The notes below the pieces were generated by a model. It worked only from the letters and a program-made list of their open reading frames with translations, had not been told where the DNA came from and did not search any database. DNA of 64,000 nt from Lenzites betulinus (taxonomy: Eukaryota; Basidiomycota; Agaricomycetes; Polyporales; Polyporaceae). The DNA lies in the NCBI GenBank assembly GCA_022264855.1, contig JABYQU010000006.1, positions 310,001 to 374,000 of the forward strand. The letters run 5' to 3'. This document shows positions 23,200 to 37,859 of this stretch, piece by piece (the first letter of the stretch is position 1; each line of letters begins with the position of its first letter). Position numbers and translations under genes: made by a program.

Positions 23200-23930
23200 A
23201 TGTCCCAGGTGACTTCGTCTGGCCAAGAAAACTTCAAGTGAATTCATCGTGCCAGAGCCCGGGAGTTTGAATTTTTGCCGGTAGTCTACAAAGGCATATA
23301 GACAGACATTCGTGGTAGCGGCCATGCCTCGGAGATTCTCGCGATCATTTCTGTTCGTTTGTGCATACGAGTCGCAGTGTTCCTATCTCATGGTATACTC
23401 TGTTGGAGGCTACTAGCTTCAATCAGTGGCAGAACATCGATTGTTGGAAATGACAAACGATACTGTGACCTACCTGAAACGGTATGCGTGATGTCATGAT
23501 ACACGCTACGAGCAATCGTGATACTCGGAGCGCTCTGCATGAGCGGCGAGAGAAGCTTGCCCAGAATACGTACTACTGGGCAGTGGCTGCCTCGCGGTAG
23601 TACTATCCCGGTCGGATCGCTGGTCGACTGACTCTCAGGCGCTTATTAAGGCGAGGAAACGCAGCCTCCCCAAGCAGTTTGAGTTGAAGTAGTCATCGCG
23701 CCAAAATCCAGACAGGCCATTGCTGATTCACTCTGCTCGTGAATATATTCTTTCAAATACACATGGAGAACAGCAGCGGGACTCAAACGCACTTTTAGCG
23801 ACGTCATTTCCGATTCGTACAACTTCGAGGCAACCCACATATACAGATATTTGGCGTTCATGATAATCCGACGTTCTACTTTCGCTTTCGGAACATTCAA
23901 CTTTGCCGGGCTTTCTCGTCCGCGCGGCGC
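23200..23930. other. Intergenic region
   Basis: Between copies C and D. An 84-codon minus-strand frame (23646-23900) shows no family features. No gene called. Confidence 0.4.
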
Positions 23931-24855
23931 TTACTTGGATGGCTGGGGGAGGTGGAGGTTTGCAGCGGCCTCGAAAGCCCTCACGCCCTCGCCGCTCGGG
24001 TTCGGGTAGCGCGCGGCGGCCAGCTGGTATGCGTCGAGTGCTAATTTCTGCGGACAGATCGGAATGTCAGCAAACATGAAAAAAGAAGAACGATTTACTC
24101 ACCCCCTGCGCGTTGAGCTCGGCCACGTGCGTCGGGATGAAGCTCGCGAGCCACATCTGGTAGAGCTGTGGGAAATACATTTCAGAGGCACATCATGGAG
24201 GGGGCGGAGCATTCGGAGGCTGGACGGAGCGACTACTTACGGCTACAACGGACTGGAACGCAGCGATATGTTGGCCGATGATGAGGCCGTCCGGGGCGAG
24301 TGGGCTGCCCTGTGAGGTGAGCACGCCCTGTGGGATGTTGTGAGAGGGGACGATACGTGCGCAGGGGAAAACCTGACATGCTTCTCAACGAGAGCAATCA
24401 TGAGATCCCTGCCGGCTGTGTGAGTATACATGCGTTTCGTACGTCAAGAGAGCGGACGCCGCGTACGTGTAGGCAGTGATAAAGTTGGTAAAATCAGCGA
24501 CGACCTTAGTGGCGACGTTCTCGGCGAAGGGCGTTGTGTCGAGCTGTACCGCAAGTCATGCTGATGAGACGCAGCCGCCACTATCAAGAAGTCGGTCAAC
24601 ATACCTGGCTAAAAGCGTTGATCCAGGCTGCAAGAGTTACGATTGAGCCGTGGATGCTGTATTGTACGGCCTGTGAATGATCGTGAATGTTTTAATCACC
24701 ATACAACACACGTGAGAGTAGATATTTACCAGGGCTTGACCGCGGACATTGGCGAGCGTAGCGTCGCGGGTAAGGCCGCGCGCACCAGACGTGGTCACAA
24801 AGAGGACGCGGATGCTGTCGATGACGACGATGGCTGCATGTTGTTGGGCGCTCAT
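23931..24855 (-). CDS. Unrecognised helical protein family, copy D
   Basis: Seven exons, closest to copy A: MSAQQHAAIVVIDSIRVLFV...TLANVRGQAL; AVQYSIHGSIVTLAAWINAF; LDTTPFAENVATKVVADFTN; DLMIALVEKH; GVLTSQGSPLAPDGLIIGQH; LYQMWLASFIPTHVAELNAQ; KLALDAYQLAAARYPNPSGE...HLPQPSK, stop TAA at 23933-23931. About 188 residues, soluble, helical, no signal peptide. Every intron has GT...AG ends and sits where it does in copy A, so the pair is a recent tandem or segmental duplicate with copies B and C between them. Function unknown. Confidence 0.74.
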
Positions 24856-24926
24856 ATTGCTGAGGGGTGGACTGGAAATTGCTGATGGCGAAGGTAGCTG
24901 CTGCAACTGCAGCGACATCTTCTGCA

Positions 24927-25007
24927 TTTTTATACCCTCTTCATGCCTCAGTAACTCGGTGCAGAGAGTAATGGATACGTACGCGAAGTTCAGAGTGCAA
25001 GCAGCTG
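24927..25007 (-). promoter_or_regulatory. Copy D promoter: conserved element plus TATA box
   Basis: TATAAAAA near 24934-24927 lies about 72 bp before the start. CAGCTGCTTGCACT at 25007-24994, followed by GAACTTCGCGTACG, is the shared element. Confidence 0.6.
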
Positions 25008-25009
25008 AC

Positions 25010-25940
25010 GGCCTGGAGGACTTGAGGAATGCTTCGGGACCCCTTGAGAAGACTTGTAGATAATTCCTGAACGATCGTGATGTACCGGCAATTGATAGCG
25101 AGGTACTACAGCCAGTGGCGGGTTGGCTGCGCTAATTCAGTGAGATACCGCCACGGAAGCTGTACATGACTCGTCGGGGGCGACAAGTTTGAGAAGTGAT
25201 CGAGTACTAAGGCATGCATATGTGCAACGTGAAGACTTTCCAGGCCAACACGATGCGATTAGGGATTTCTGGTTACAATTGCTGACTGTCAGCTGCCCAT
25301 CCGCGTGTCTGTACATCTGTGTCCACAAAGGCATACCGACTGTCACTCCAAGTGGTGGCTATGCAACAGCGAATCTTGCACGCACTTCCGAGCCATTCCG
25401 AGGCTATTTGTGGCGTTCTCTTCCATTTGCGTCGAGACTGCATGACGGCTACGCGGCGTTGTGGTGCACACGTCAGGGCCAGTTGATGTAATCGAAGACC
25501 AAAGGGGTTCTTGCAGCGGCTTCACTGAGGTGATTGCTACCGTCGGACCTAGGCATGAGGGAGTGCTAGGTTGGCACGAGGAGTGATGCCTGAAGAACAC
25601 TCTCCGTGTACGCACAGATACGTCCAACTGAATACAAACGAGTTCCCGAGCACAGTCAGGATGTTGCCGGCTTTCCAACCACGTACTAGGCTACATGGTC
25701 GACGCGGTCCCGGAGAGTTTCTAAAGGACTGTACATCCCGATGATGATCTGGAAATGTTACTTTGAGCATCAGGGATTTTAAAACAAGACGCTGAGAGAC
25801 TCACATTGCACGACTTGAAGGACTCGAAGTGCAACGCGGGCAAGTTAGAAAGTAACGACCCGAGTTTGACGCAACGGCGTCTACTAACAAAGTATTACAT
25901 GGAGGTTAAGGTTAGAGTCACGCATTTACAATAAATGTTG
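25010..25940. repeat. Upstream flank of copy D, duplicate of 16600-17600
   Basis: Diverged counterpart of the copy A flank, in the same orientation. No conserved reading frame is shared between the two, which argues against a gene. Confidence 0.5.
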
Positions 25941-26086
25941 CGCATCGTCCAGATGGCGGATTTTATGAACGTCGAGGGCGGTGATGCAACCGAGGCTATA
26001 TGATACATAGATACAAGGCTAATGATACATGTGTACAAGAGACAGCTCGGGCTGTCCAGTCAACAAATATTCCTCAAGCAACCCGC

Positions 26087-26661
26087 TCAGTCGTGAGGCG
26101 CACGCGCCTGTCCTTGCGCGGCAGCCTTTCCGCCCGCCTCGCGCAACTCTCCCTTCTCGTGCATCGCGGCATTATGGGTCATCTTCCCTGTAACCTATGG
26201 CGAGAGCGAGGTTTAGCAATCCCATAAAATTTTGACGAACAACAGCTCAAACTCACCTTCTGCGTCTTGCCAATGATCTTGTCCGCCAACTTCGCCTTTC
26301 CCTCAGGTAAGTTAGAGTCTCCGCCAATCGCGACGCCGCCGCGCTCCGTTGGTTGAACGCCCATTGGACGGTCCTCCGTGAAGGCCGACTGTCCGTCACT
26401 CTCCGAAGTCATGGGCCCTGGGCTCGTGGAATGCTGAGCCCCGGCGACGACCGCGCCTGTGTCGGTCCCGGCGCCGAACTCGCGTTCGTTGCGCGACTGC
26501 CACACACGCGAGTCGTTCGTAACTTCCGCGCTGTAGTTGGGCGGAGGCGCTGCGGCGCCCCGGGTTCCTGGGAGGGGGTCTGAGGAGTCATGGATGTGGT
26601 GGGAGGGCGGGGGTTGAGTCGAGAAGGTGTTGGATTGTGTGGTTGAAGGGAACTGCGACAT
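26087..26661 (-). CDS. Small CsbD-like / stress-type hydrophilic protein
   Basis: Two exons, 26661-26257 and 26194-26087 (170 residues). The N-terminal two thirds are polar and proline/serine-rich (MSQFPSTTQSNTFSTQPPPS) with RVWQSRNEREFGAG. The C-terminus carries KAKLADKIIGKTQKVTGK, then HEKGELREAGGKAAAQGQAR ending APHD. The repeated G-K-x-D-K-I-x-G-K / H-E-K-G-E-x-R-E-x-G-G-K pattern is that of CsbD-like hydrophilic proteins common in basidiomycetes, often associated with stress or development. The acceptor (CCATAG at 26200-26195) gives perfect frame. A TATAAA-like stretch is present near 26758. Confidence 0.8.
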
Positions 26662-28550
26662 GATGTATGATATGATATGGTGTTGCGAAGTTGAGGGCTT
26701 GAATGTGTGTAGTAGGTCGATGATTAGTGGGGAATGTCGCCGAAAAGCGACGCCTTTATATGTTCGGAGACTTGAAGCTTGAAGAGCGCCGAGAGGGGAC
26801 GAAGGCATGACGTCAGAGGCGTCACTTTGCTGGAGACGTCTTCAAGGGCTTGAGCATGGCGACCTGCGGGGCAGATGTGGTGTGCACCGCTCCAGGGCTC
26901 CACCAATATGTTGCGACAGATCTATGGCGCGTGGTTAGGGGGTCCGGAACTCGCAAATGTATATCCAACGACGGGCGGCGTTGCTTGTCTGAAGATCTGA
27001 ACTCCTAATAGCTCCTAGTCGTCGTGATATATCCGAGTTCAAGACATGAACGTTGAGGTGCATGCAGTCGTGGACCTAGTGCAATGAAACCTGTACATAT
27101 TACGCGATAAGTAAAGTGTGCCTCATGTTTAACGATTAGTACTAATCACCGGAAGCACGACACTTTCAAAGTCTCTCACATACTGGCAGAGTGACGTCTT
27201 AAATGAGATATCATATAGGCGGTCTGTCGAACACCTTACCGGCGCTGCCGCCGACTCGATACACTGTAGTATACATTGAAGATGGATTGAAGTCAGCACA
27301 TCGTCTTTTCTGCCCATCCGACCAGGCGTTTCTACCTACTACTCACATAACGCATTTATCCAGCCTCTAAACCCCTTGCCTCTCCAACGCCGATGAATCC
27401 TGAGAGCTGCGTGCAAGCTGCCTGATGCCGAGCACTGCTGGTAGCTAGACGCCCGAAGGTTCAGTAGCTTTCGGGTCCGCAACCACGTGGAGCTGTTTGC
27501 ATGGGACAAATAAAGCGGCGGCGGTACGTATGGATTCTCATAATGTTCCTGCATCTACATCTCTGCTTCGCCTCGCCCTGGCCTCCCGATGTGCATGCTT
27601 CCCTCGTGCAAGGGAGATGTTTGCCGTCGGCATTCTTACACCTCCAGCAATTCAAAACATAGCTATACAATAATTCCGTACACTTAGATTTGATCGCAAG
27701 ACTGTCTTGGTTGTAATACGAGCATATATTCGCCGTTCACCCAGTTCAGGAGTGTGAAGTGCACCCTCGACTGTCAATAATGCGTCTGCACCGCTCAAAA
27801 CTTCAGGCAAGACATCAACCTGCCCAGTATTATGACTGAGGGCTCGATTGGAACATCGGAGCATGTGGAATCCTCCGCCAACATAAGAGACTTCCTCGGT
27901 GAGCACAAACTTAGACGTTCATGCAACAGGAACGCGGAACCCCCACCCCTGGTGATGTCGAAATGATGCCATATGATTTGGATTGAACAGAAAGTACAGC
28001 GAATATGTGTAGGATGAGTGTACATAAGTGTACATGAAGAATACACAAGGGAGACGGATAGGAGGTCAAGGCCTACATCGAATGCATGCAACCTGATGGA
28101 CGTGGGGGAATGGGGAATGAATGCGACAGCATACCACATATTCTATACATCATTCAACATCCACCTCACTAGCTGATTACGCTGCACAACATCTTGCACG
28201 CTGTTTACCCAAGTTTTTGCGCCGAAGGTGGCGTTCGGGGAGGCGGTGGACGAAACATATCGAAACTTGACGAAATTGATGCCATTTGATGCGCGCAGAT
28301 GCGTTGTTTCTGTAACACCAGGAACGGAGCCGTCTGGACGAGAAATGAGCGAGATAGAGGCGTTGGAAGCTGAGAGGTGCTGCGAGCGCAAGAGCGCGAG
28401 ATGGCGGGAAAAAACCCGGTATAGACGCCCGCGACACCTCGCGTGAAAACAGCAATAACTTGCGTTGAGCTGAGGAAACTTCGCTGGTTCGCTCTCTCAT
28501 CTCCAAAACCCCTTCGACCTGCCTGTCTCGTTCTCTTGCTGGTCTTGACG
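26662..28550. other. Intergenic region, no supported gene
   Basis: About 1.9 kb between divergent genes. Minus-strand frames of 60-114 codons (27129-28139) show no domain and no convincing splice linkage. It must contain the RPO41 promoter next to 28551. Confidence 0.4.
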
Positions 28551-31500
28551 ATGATTCCTCTCACTCGCAGGAGCGTAGCCCGGGGAATATCCTACTCTCG
28601 TCAGAGTCTCCCCCGGCCGGCACGCCTCTACTCTACGCCCACCAAAAAGGTCGAAGCAGAAGCTGTAGCATCTCCAGCGGGTTCCAACATAGAATATCCG
28701 CCGTTCATGCCTCCCGGCGCCAGCTCTTCTATCCACCAGGACATGCATGGCTTCCTGCGCCGACCTGCACAGTACACCATCCTCCCGACACCTCTACCCG
28801 CAGACACGGTTTCCGAACCTCACGACTACCTTTTCACCGACTCGCCTACACAAGACCTCATTGCCGTTATGGACGCGTGCCTGCACAACCTACACGACGT
28901 TTCACGCGCGAAGCAAATCTTCGAGCGGCTTCGCGAGGCCGGGCGGGGCGAGCAAATCCTGGACGCGCGGGTGTACAACAACTTCCTCGAAGCGTACTTT
29001 GAGATGGCGACGACGAAGGAGCCTGCAAACTGCTCGAGCTGGGTGGAGGAGGCCTGGGTGCTCTACAACGAGATGGAGAGCGGTCACGAGCGAGTGCAGC
29101 CCACCGCGAACACCTACGCGATCATGCTCCGGACGTGGATTCGGTTCAACCCGGAAACGGCGCCGTCGGTGCACGTCAATGCGGCGGAGGTCCACGACGC
29201 TATGTCCCTCCTGCGCAACATGATCAGTCGCCAGGTGGCCCCTGCGTTAGTCGTTGCTGACCGCGCCTTCACCACCAACGATGAGGCAACGGAGGCCATC
29301 AAGGCCCTATCGAGAGCCGCGGTGCAGATGGGTCTTTCCAGCGTCGTCAATGAGCTCGGGCTCGCGGACTCGCTCGGTCGTCAAGTGGATGACCCCTTGG
29401 AGGACGTGCCGGAAGCCATTCCGGTGATGAAGTCGAAAGTGCGTGTAATCCTTAACGTGACTGTAATTGTTTCTGACACCCAGCAGGGGGCGCAATCTGT
29501 CGACGTTGAGCGGAGAGAAGATGGCACAATATCTCACTTGACCTCCGAAGAACCTGCCCCGGTACCGGAGGGTGACGTGCCATTCAATCTGGAAACCCTC
29601 CGTCGGCATCTTGGACAGGTCATTCTCGCTCGCCGGGTGCTTTCAGAAGATCTTGTGCTGCGCCAACGGCTGCTGGAGCAGTCCGTGTATAACGTAGCGG
29701 TGGAGCGGATGAAGCACCAGTCCGAGCTCTTCGACCAACTCGGTTTACCTAACAAAAGTCTGCATTCGACCGACTTGAGGACGTGGATGTGGCACTGGCA
29801 CGTCAAGCTGCAATCTCGTATCGAAGCCGAGATTGCTAACCTCGAGGTCGAGGAGCGCGTTATTGGTATGTACCCGACAACTAGCACATATCTAGTAATC
29901 TCAATGCATCACAGCTCGTCTGAAGAAAAAATCGAAGGACGAGGCGCAGCTTACCCCGTTCTTGAAGCTCCTTAAGCCCGAAAAGCTGTCGCTCATCACC
30001 GTTCTCGAGCTCATGCACCTGCACGGATCCGGTGGTGTTCAAGACGGGATGAAGACTGCGAGAGCGTTGTTAGCGGTAGGCCGGGCGGTGGAGAGCGAGT
30101 ACAAGGCGGAGATGTGTAAGAAGAACAATATCTCGGTGCCTAGTTCGAACCCAGCACGCTCGGGCGATCAGAATGTTTTCACCAATCTTGGATACCGGGA
30201 CTTGCAAGCGCGCCGCGTGGCTGCGCAGAGGTACGTCGAAGATGCGGAGGAGTGGACGTCGGACTGGTCGCAGCTCGTCCGAGTCAAGATCGGCAGCTTC
30301 CTTGTCGACTGTGTCATGGACGTCGCAACCGTGCAGCGCTCTGTACAGGATCCTCGAACTGGCGAGAAGATGTACGTCGGTTCCTCTCACGAATCACTCA
30401 TCCGACTGACATTATGCCCATAGCACTGAAGAGCAGCCCGCGTTCTTTCACTCATACGAATACCAGCGTGGCCACAAGCTCGGTGTGATCAAGTTCAACC
30501 CTGCCGTCGCGGATCGTATGTCCAAGGACCCCATCGCCGAGACGTTGCACCCTCGACATCTACCGATGCTGGTTAAGCCCAAGCCATGGCTAAGCTATAA
30601 CAACGGCGGGTACCTTTACAGCCGCACTTGGGCAATGCGCTTCAAAGAGTCGCGTGAGCAAGAACTCTACTTGCGACACGCATCGGACGCCGGGCGCCTC
30701 GAGCTCGTCTTTGCTGGTCTCGATGTCCTCGGAAGCACGCCGTGGCGGATCAACCGTAACGTGTTTGACGTTGTGCTCAAGGTGTGGAACTCGGGCGAGC
30801 GCTTCTGCAAGATCCCGCCTGCGGTGCCTGACGAGCCGGAGCCCGAGCGGCCGCCCAACATGGAGTTCGACAACAAGGCGAAGATGGTATATCTGGAGCG
30901 CCAGAAGTCATGGATGCAGAACAAGGCCGCGAACCATTCCGACAGGTGTAGCATCAACTACAAGGTTGAGATTGCCCGCGCTGTGAGTACCCGCTACAAG
31001 TGTATAATGCCGCATGCGTCTAACAAAGGTGTAGTTCCTCGGTGATACGATCTACCTCCCCCACAACGTCGACTTCCGTGGACGCGCTTATCCAATCCCG
31101 CCACACTTGAGCCACATCGGAGACGACCTCTCGCGCGGGCTCCTGCTCTTCGGCGAGTCGAAGCCTCTTGGCGAGCGCGGCCTGCGCTGGCTCAAGATCC
31201 ATCTTGCGAACTTGGCCGGGTACGACAAGGCGTCGTTCGATGAGCGGGTCGAATTTGTGCACCAGCACCTGGAGGACATCTTCGACAGTGCCGAGAACCC
31301 GCTCGAGGGCCGCCTCTGGTGGAAGAAGGCAGACGACCCGTGGCAGTGCCTCGCGACGTGCATGGAGCTGAAGGCCGCGCTTGACTCGCCTGACCCGACC
31401 GCGTACGAGTGCGCGCTGCCCGTGCACCAGGACGGGACTTGCAACGGCTTGCAGCACTATGCGGCGTTGGGCGGTGATGCGACCGGCGCGGCGCAGGTGA

Positions 31501-32819
31501 ACCTGGCGGCGGCGGACCGCCCGTCGGACGTGTACACGTACGTCGCGAAGATGGTCGAGGAGCTCATCCAGCGCGATCTGGAGCAGGACCATGAGTTCGC
31601 GAAGCTTCTCGCGGGCAAGATCTCGCGTAAGGTCGTGAAGCAGACGGTGTGTGGTAACCCCTCGGCTGCTCTGGTAAGCAGGTGAACTCATAAGATTTTA
31701 CACAGGTCATGACGACAGTGTACGGCGTCACCTTCATCGGCGCGCGCGACCAGATCGAGCGTCAGCTGAAGGATCGCGGCGACGTTCCACCGGAGAAGTG
31801 CTGGCTCGCGGCATCCTACCTCGCCAAGAAGGTGCTGCTGTCGATTGGGGACCTCTTCAAGGGCGCGAAGGAGATCCAGACGTGGCTGAACTCGTGCGCG
31901 CGCCTGATCGCGAAGTCGATCCCGCAGGACCGGCTAGTGCAATCGTTTGAGGAGCCGGCGGTCAAGTCGAAGCGGAGGACCGCGCCGCGCTGGCGTAAGG
32001 AGCAGATGACGACCGTCGTGTGGACGACGCCGCTTGGGCTCCCCATCGTGCAGCCGTACCGCTCCGTCAAGCGCAAGCAGGTGATGACCGCCCTCCAGAC
32101 CGTGTTCATCTCGGACCCGAACGTGCCGTCGACGGTGAACTCCCAGAAGCAGGCGTCAGCGTTCCCCCCGAACTTCATCCACAGCCTCGACGCCACGCAC
32201 ATGATGCTCACCGCTCTCGAGTGTCGGGTACGTCGCTAATGAGTGTGTTCCCGCTGAACGATGCATTGACTTTACCCTTTAGTCGCAAGGCTTGACGTTC
32301 GCGTCTGTGCACGACTCATACTGGACGCACGCGGGGAGTATCGACCAGATGAACTCCATCATTCGCGACACCTTCATTGCGCTACACTCGTCGGACGTGC
32401 TTGGCGGTCTCGCGCAGGAGTTCCGCGAGCGCTACGCGGACTACAAGGTACCCCTCGTCGCGCTCCAGGGCGCGTCGATGAAGAAGCTCAACCTCGAGAG
32501 CGCCGCCGCCCCGGAGGACCTGAAGGTCCTCAAGGAGATCTTGAGCGCAGAGCCGGAGAAATCCGAGGAGGAGAGCGCGATCCTCGAACCGGCGGAGGCC
32601 GACGACGAGCTCGATCCAGATATCGAGGCTGAGGCTGAGGCTGAGGTCGAAGAGAAGCCGAAGACGAAGCGACGCAAGTCGCGGATCCCTGAGGGCGACA
32701 CAGTGGAGGCGCGCCTTGCGGGCAAGTTCGTGAACTTGGTCGACATCTTGCCGCGCCTGCCCGAGAAGGGTGTGTTCGATGTGAAGGCGATCAAGGAGTC
32801 GCAGTATTTCTTCTCATAG
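28551..32819 (+). CDS. RPO41: Mitochondrial DNA-directed RNA polymerase
   Basis: Single-subunit T7-type RNA polymerase that transcribes the mitochondrial genome. Start MIPLTRRSVARGISYSRQSL has the basic, Ser-rich look of a mitochondrial presequence. Exon 1 (28551-29865) includes a helical, PPR-like N-terminal region (RVYNNFLEAYFEMATTKEPA). The polymerase core holds FLGDTIYLPHNVDFRGRAYP, the catalytic Asp motif LPVHQDGTCNGLQHYAALGG, the finger motif RKVVKQT-VMTTVYGVTFIG across a short intron, NSQKQASAFPPNFIHSLDAT and the second catalytic Asp in FASVHDSYWTHAG. The end is FDVKAIKESQYFFS, stop 32817-32819. Introns near 29866-29914, 30372-30420, 30983-31034, 31650-31706 and 32226-32282. A Glu-rich insertion (about 32560-32700) lies before the C-terminal part. 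Roughly 1,330 residues, ordinary for the family. Confidence 0.95.
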
Positions 32820-33275
32820 AACACTGGACAACTCCGCCCCACCCCTTCGATCCCTCTCCCTCATATTCTAAATTGCGTCGGCATCGTCTTTCGGGCTTCC
32901 ATCCGCCCCTTTCGTCGACATATCCACCTCGTTCTGTTGCCCAACGCTCCACTGATCACTACTCGGATGTTCACGGGATCCTCGTCACGCACACCATCGC
33001 TTTCGTATCGCACACGGTCTTGCTCGTTCGCCCATGCATAGCATCTCACATGCGTCCTCATCCTCGCCACCATCGCTCGCTCTATGTATCTTACACGCCT
33101 TATATTGACTACTTACATACACAGTAGACCTACACATCCGCGCTACTTAGACGTTAACTCGCAAATAAATACATGCTCCTCTCTGGATTTAACATCTTCC
33201 GTGGGTACCTGGTGGGGACTTTCGTCGTGGAGAGGAGAGGGCCCCCGTAGGAGAGACCCGCTCGCCTCTTTTCCC
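32820..33275. other. Convergent intergenic region
   Basis: RPO41 3' UTR and the AKR2 3' flank. Pyrimidine-rich after 32830. No gene. Confidence 0.45.
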
Positions 33276-35004
<1,729 letters not shown>

Positions 35005-35775
35005 CTTTGATTGAGATGTTATGGGTGTACTGTCGGTGTATATGTGCAACTCGAGAGAACGTGCTCAAGTTCTGTGGGCCTTCAGTTTGAGAAAGAGCCG
35101 TATTTATAGCTTCCCAAACAGGGAGACTCATGACCGCGCTCGTCATAGCTTGTCATCCGACAGGGCGTGCCGGCGGCGCCGTCTGGATAGCGATTGAGTC
35201 TGATAACCATGAATATCCGCGGAGTTCACACCGAACGGCTCATAGAAAACCTTCAAGCAGGGGGCTTATGTGCTATGGCCGACAAGACGCAACGTTCGTC
35301 TACGGTTAGCAAACACATCACGGTACACTACTGGGAGGACTTGAGAAGAACATGTACTTACTCTAAGGACTAAAGGAGACAACTTCCTACAGCATCAGCA
35401 TGGTCGCCGGGCGCCAGTCGCGCCCCGGAGAAGTTCGTAACCTTAACCTACTGAGTACCTATCGTGTGCAGTCTTCAAGTTTTCCAGATATGCACGTTCC
35501 CCTTGAAACGTTCACTCGCTGTTGCCCGTATCGAGCAGCTAGAAATGTCATGGTTTTATGAGTATGTGGGGATGCGGCCGTAGCGAACGATATTCACAAA
35601 CTTGAGGACTCAGAAGCCACTTATCTGCATACACGTCGCCCAACGTACAGGCTAATATCAACAATGTAACGAGAATCAAACCGGGCGTGCTCAGAGTTGA
35701 ATCTGGTATTGGACGCATTGTCCATCAAAAATACGACGCTGCAACAGCCGAACATGTCCTCCGCATGGTGCGCGC
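35005..35775. other. Intergenic region
   Basis: AKR2 promoter side and copy E 3' flank. The block near 35690-35770 resembles the 3' flanks of copies B, F and G (a shared GTTGAATCTGG word). No gene. Confidence 0.4.
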
Positions 35776-36756
35776 TCACTTGTGAGTCGGAGCCTCGGGA
35801 ATGTTCAAGTTCCCAACGATGGCCCGGATAGCGCTCTCGTCTGAACCAGGCGGGCTCGGTCTTGTAGTCGGTTTCGGGTAGCGCGCAGCGGCCAACTCGG
35901 ATGCATCAAGCGCAATCCTCTGCGACAGAGCTGGATGTCAGCGCCAGCGGCAAAGCCTCCATTGGGACGGGGAAGGATGACTCACCCCCTGCTCGTTAAT
36001 ATCATTCACACGGCTCGGGATGAAGCTCCTAAGGAAAACGAGCAAACTCTGTGGGGCGTGCGCGCGGAAGATACCAATCAGAACGTAGGCCCAAGGATGT
36101 GGGACAACTGCAAGTACCGTTACGATTTGCTGGAACACATCGATTCGCTCGCCGATAATGACGGCGTCTGGCGCGAGAGGGCTGTTCTCCGCAGTGAGAA
36201 CGCGCTACAGGACCGGATATTCGATATCATCAGAGTGGTCATGGCTCGAACATGGATATATCAATCTGAGACTCACATGTTTTTCAATGAGCTCGATCAT
36301 AAGGTCCCTGCCGAGATATCATTGTTAGCACGACCTAGAATATGTGACAGCAGGGCGGGGTGGAGGCGGATACTCACGTGTAGACATTGACGAACTCAGA
36401 TAATTGGGTGATCGCCTTATCCGCGGTCTCGTCATCCAACGGCGTGCGAGGGACCTGCAAAATGAGAATTGAGTTTCTTGCACGCGATCAGATATTTGAC
36501 ATATTGTCAGACCGCTGTTAGGACGTTGATCCACGATAAGATAGTCAAGTATGCGCCATTGATACCCCGATCGACGGCCTGTGTATAGGTGTGAGTTTGG
36601 TCAAGACATAGCGGGTGACTAAATACTCACGGAGCCCAGGGTGTCGACGTTGTCAAGGGTAGTGTTGCGGGTGAGCCTGAGCGCAGTGGCAGTGTTCACA
36701 GTGGCCACGCGGAGGGTTTCCAAGATGGCAGCGGCGGCGTCGAGTTGGTTGCTCAT
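35776..36756 (-). CDS. Unrecognised helical protein family, copy E
   Basis: Seven exons: MSNQLDAAAAILETLRVATV...TTLDNVDTLGS; AVDRGINGAYLTILSWINVL; VPRTPLDDETADKAITQLSE; DLMIELIEKH; RVLTAENSPLAPDAVIIGER; SLLVFLRSFIPSRVNDINEQ; RIALDASELAAARYPKPTTR...IPEAPTHK, stop 35778-35776. About 198 residues. The last exon is longer than in A and D, with a Pro-rich linker as in copy F. Its promoter block (36781-37083) is almost identical to that of copy F while the proteins differ at many positions. No signal peptide; function unknown. Confidence 0.72.
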
Positions 36757-36780
36757 GGCGTTGAAGGCTTTCGGAGGATA

Positions 36781-37083
36781 AAAATGGTGTAAATGGCTGC
36801 TGTAGAGATACTGGCCCCTGCTCAGTATATATACCGCCCACAAGCGTCAGCACGTTGACTCGGCGGAGGGTGACTGCCTCGAAAAGTCGAAGTTGCGAGC
36901 AGGTGATGTTCTGGATGACTTCATGAGACCAGGAGGACGTCGAGCTGTCTGTCAGAAGCCATGGCTCCGAGTCGGATTCTTGGAAGCTCATGTTACTGTC
37001 CCTAGAGCGGCGCCGGACACTGATGACCTAAAAACAGCTACGCATTCTTTACTGCAGTCAGGTCTAACCGACAAGGCCTCGAG
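36781..37083 (-). repeat. Copy E promoter block, inverted near-identical copy of 40985-41287
   Basis: 303 bp that I can match base for base, with about two differences seen, to the reverse complement of the copy F promoter block. It contains TATATATA (36834-36827) and the shared element ACCTGCTCGCAACTTCGA (36904-36887). Confidence 0.8.
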
Positions 37084-37339
37084 TGAGCAGAACGCTGGCG
37101 CGTAGAGCTGCATCTGTGGAAGGAACGAGAAGGCATGCAGTGGGCGCCGGGGTACACGGCGCCGGCTGGCTTTGAAGACACACCAAGGAGACATGATGTT
37201 GCCGTCAACGGTCAGGAGCTGTTCCACAGTTTCAGCAGTTAGTCAAGTGATTTATTGCGTGTCAGTGCACTTCCCAGCGGATCTACACAGGTAGACATAC
37301 CGCCATGTGTGGTGCTAGTGGCTATGCCATGAAAGGTTC

Positions 37340-37460
37340 ACTGTGCGCTCATCACTAGTCTGACTAGGTTCATTGCAGCGCTCCTTTTTGGTGGCGTTCC
37401 CTGTTCGAGGCTGACAGCGTCAGTCATGTCGTCGGTACGGCGGTATAGAATGCTGTAGAA
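37340..37460 (+). repeat. Dispersed non-coding repeat, copy 3 (partial)
   Basis: Contains GGTTCATTGCAGCGCTCC and GAGGCTGACAGCGTCAGTCA, as in the copies at 20.4 and 21.4 kb. The rest of 37084-37859 shows no gene. Confidence 0.5.
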
Positions 37461-37859
37461 TGGCGAAGTATGTGAGCTTGACACAAACGCTGGAGGTGTT
37501 CTCCGCCACTGGTGAAGAAAACGGCGGAGATCGATCGAAGAGCGGAAACTCAAAGGAGAACTTTATGGTAGCTATTAAGTCCTAGTACTTAAACTATGCT
37601 CGTATACGCAGTCACTCACTCGGGGGCAGTGTTTTTGAAGATGTTTAACCTCCCAATCCGAGGAGTTAGCTATTGGCAGAATTTCGAGTGAGAGCGGTAC
37701 CGTGGGAACGTTTGAGCGCCAAGGCCTGCCGTCGCCTGCCGTCGCAGGACCCCTGCAAACTCACCAAGAGCTCATATCCGTTTGGAGGCCGATTTGGGCG
37801 GTTTTCGGGGGTCGAAAATTGGGCAGTTTTCGGGGATTTTCACATAAGATGCGCCCGGC

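Noticed and set aside
26662..28550. Several minus-strand frames up to 114 codons that might be exons of a gene
   Set aside because: No splice combination gave a recognisable protein.
31020..31691. 223-codon minus-strand frame
   Set aside because: Antisense shadow of the RPO41 catalytic core, Arg-rich, no homology features.
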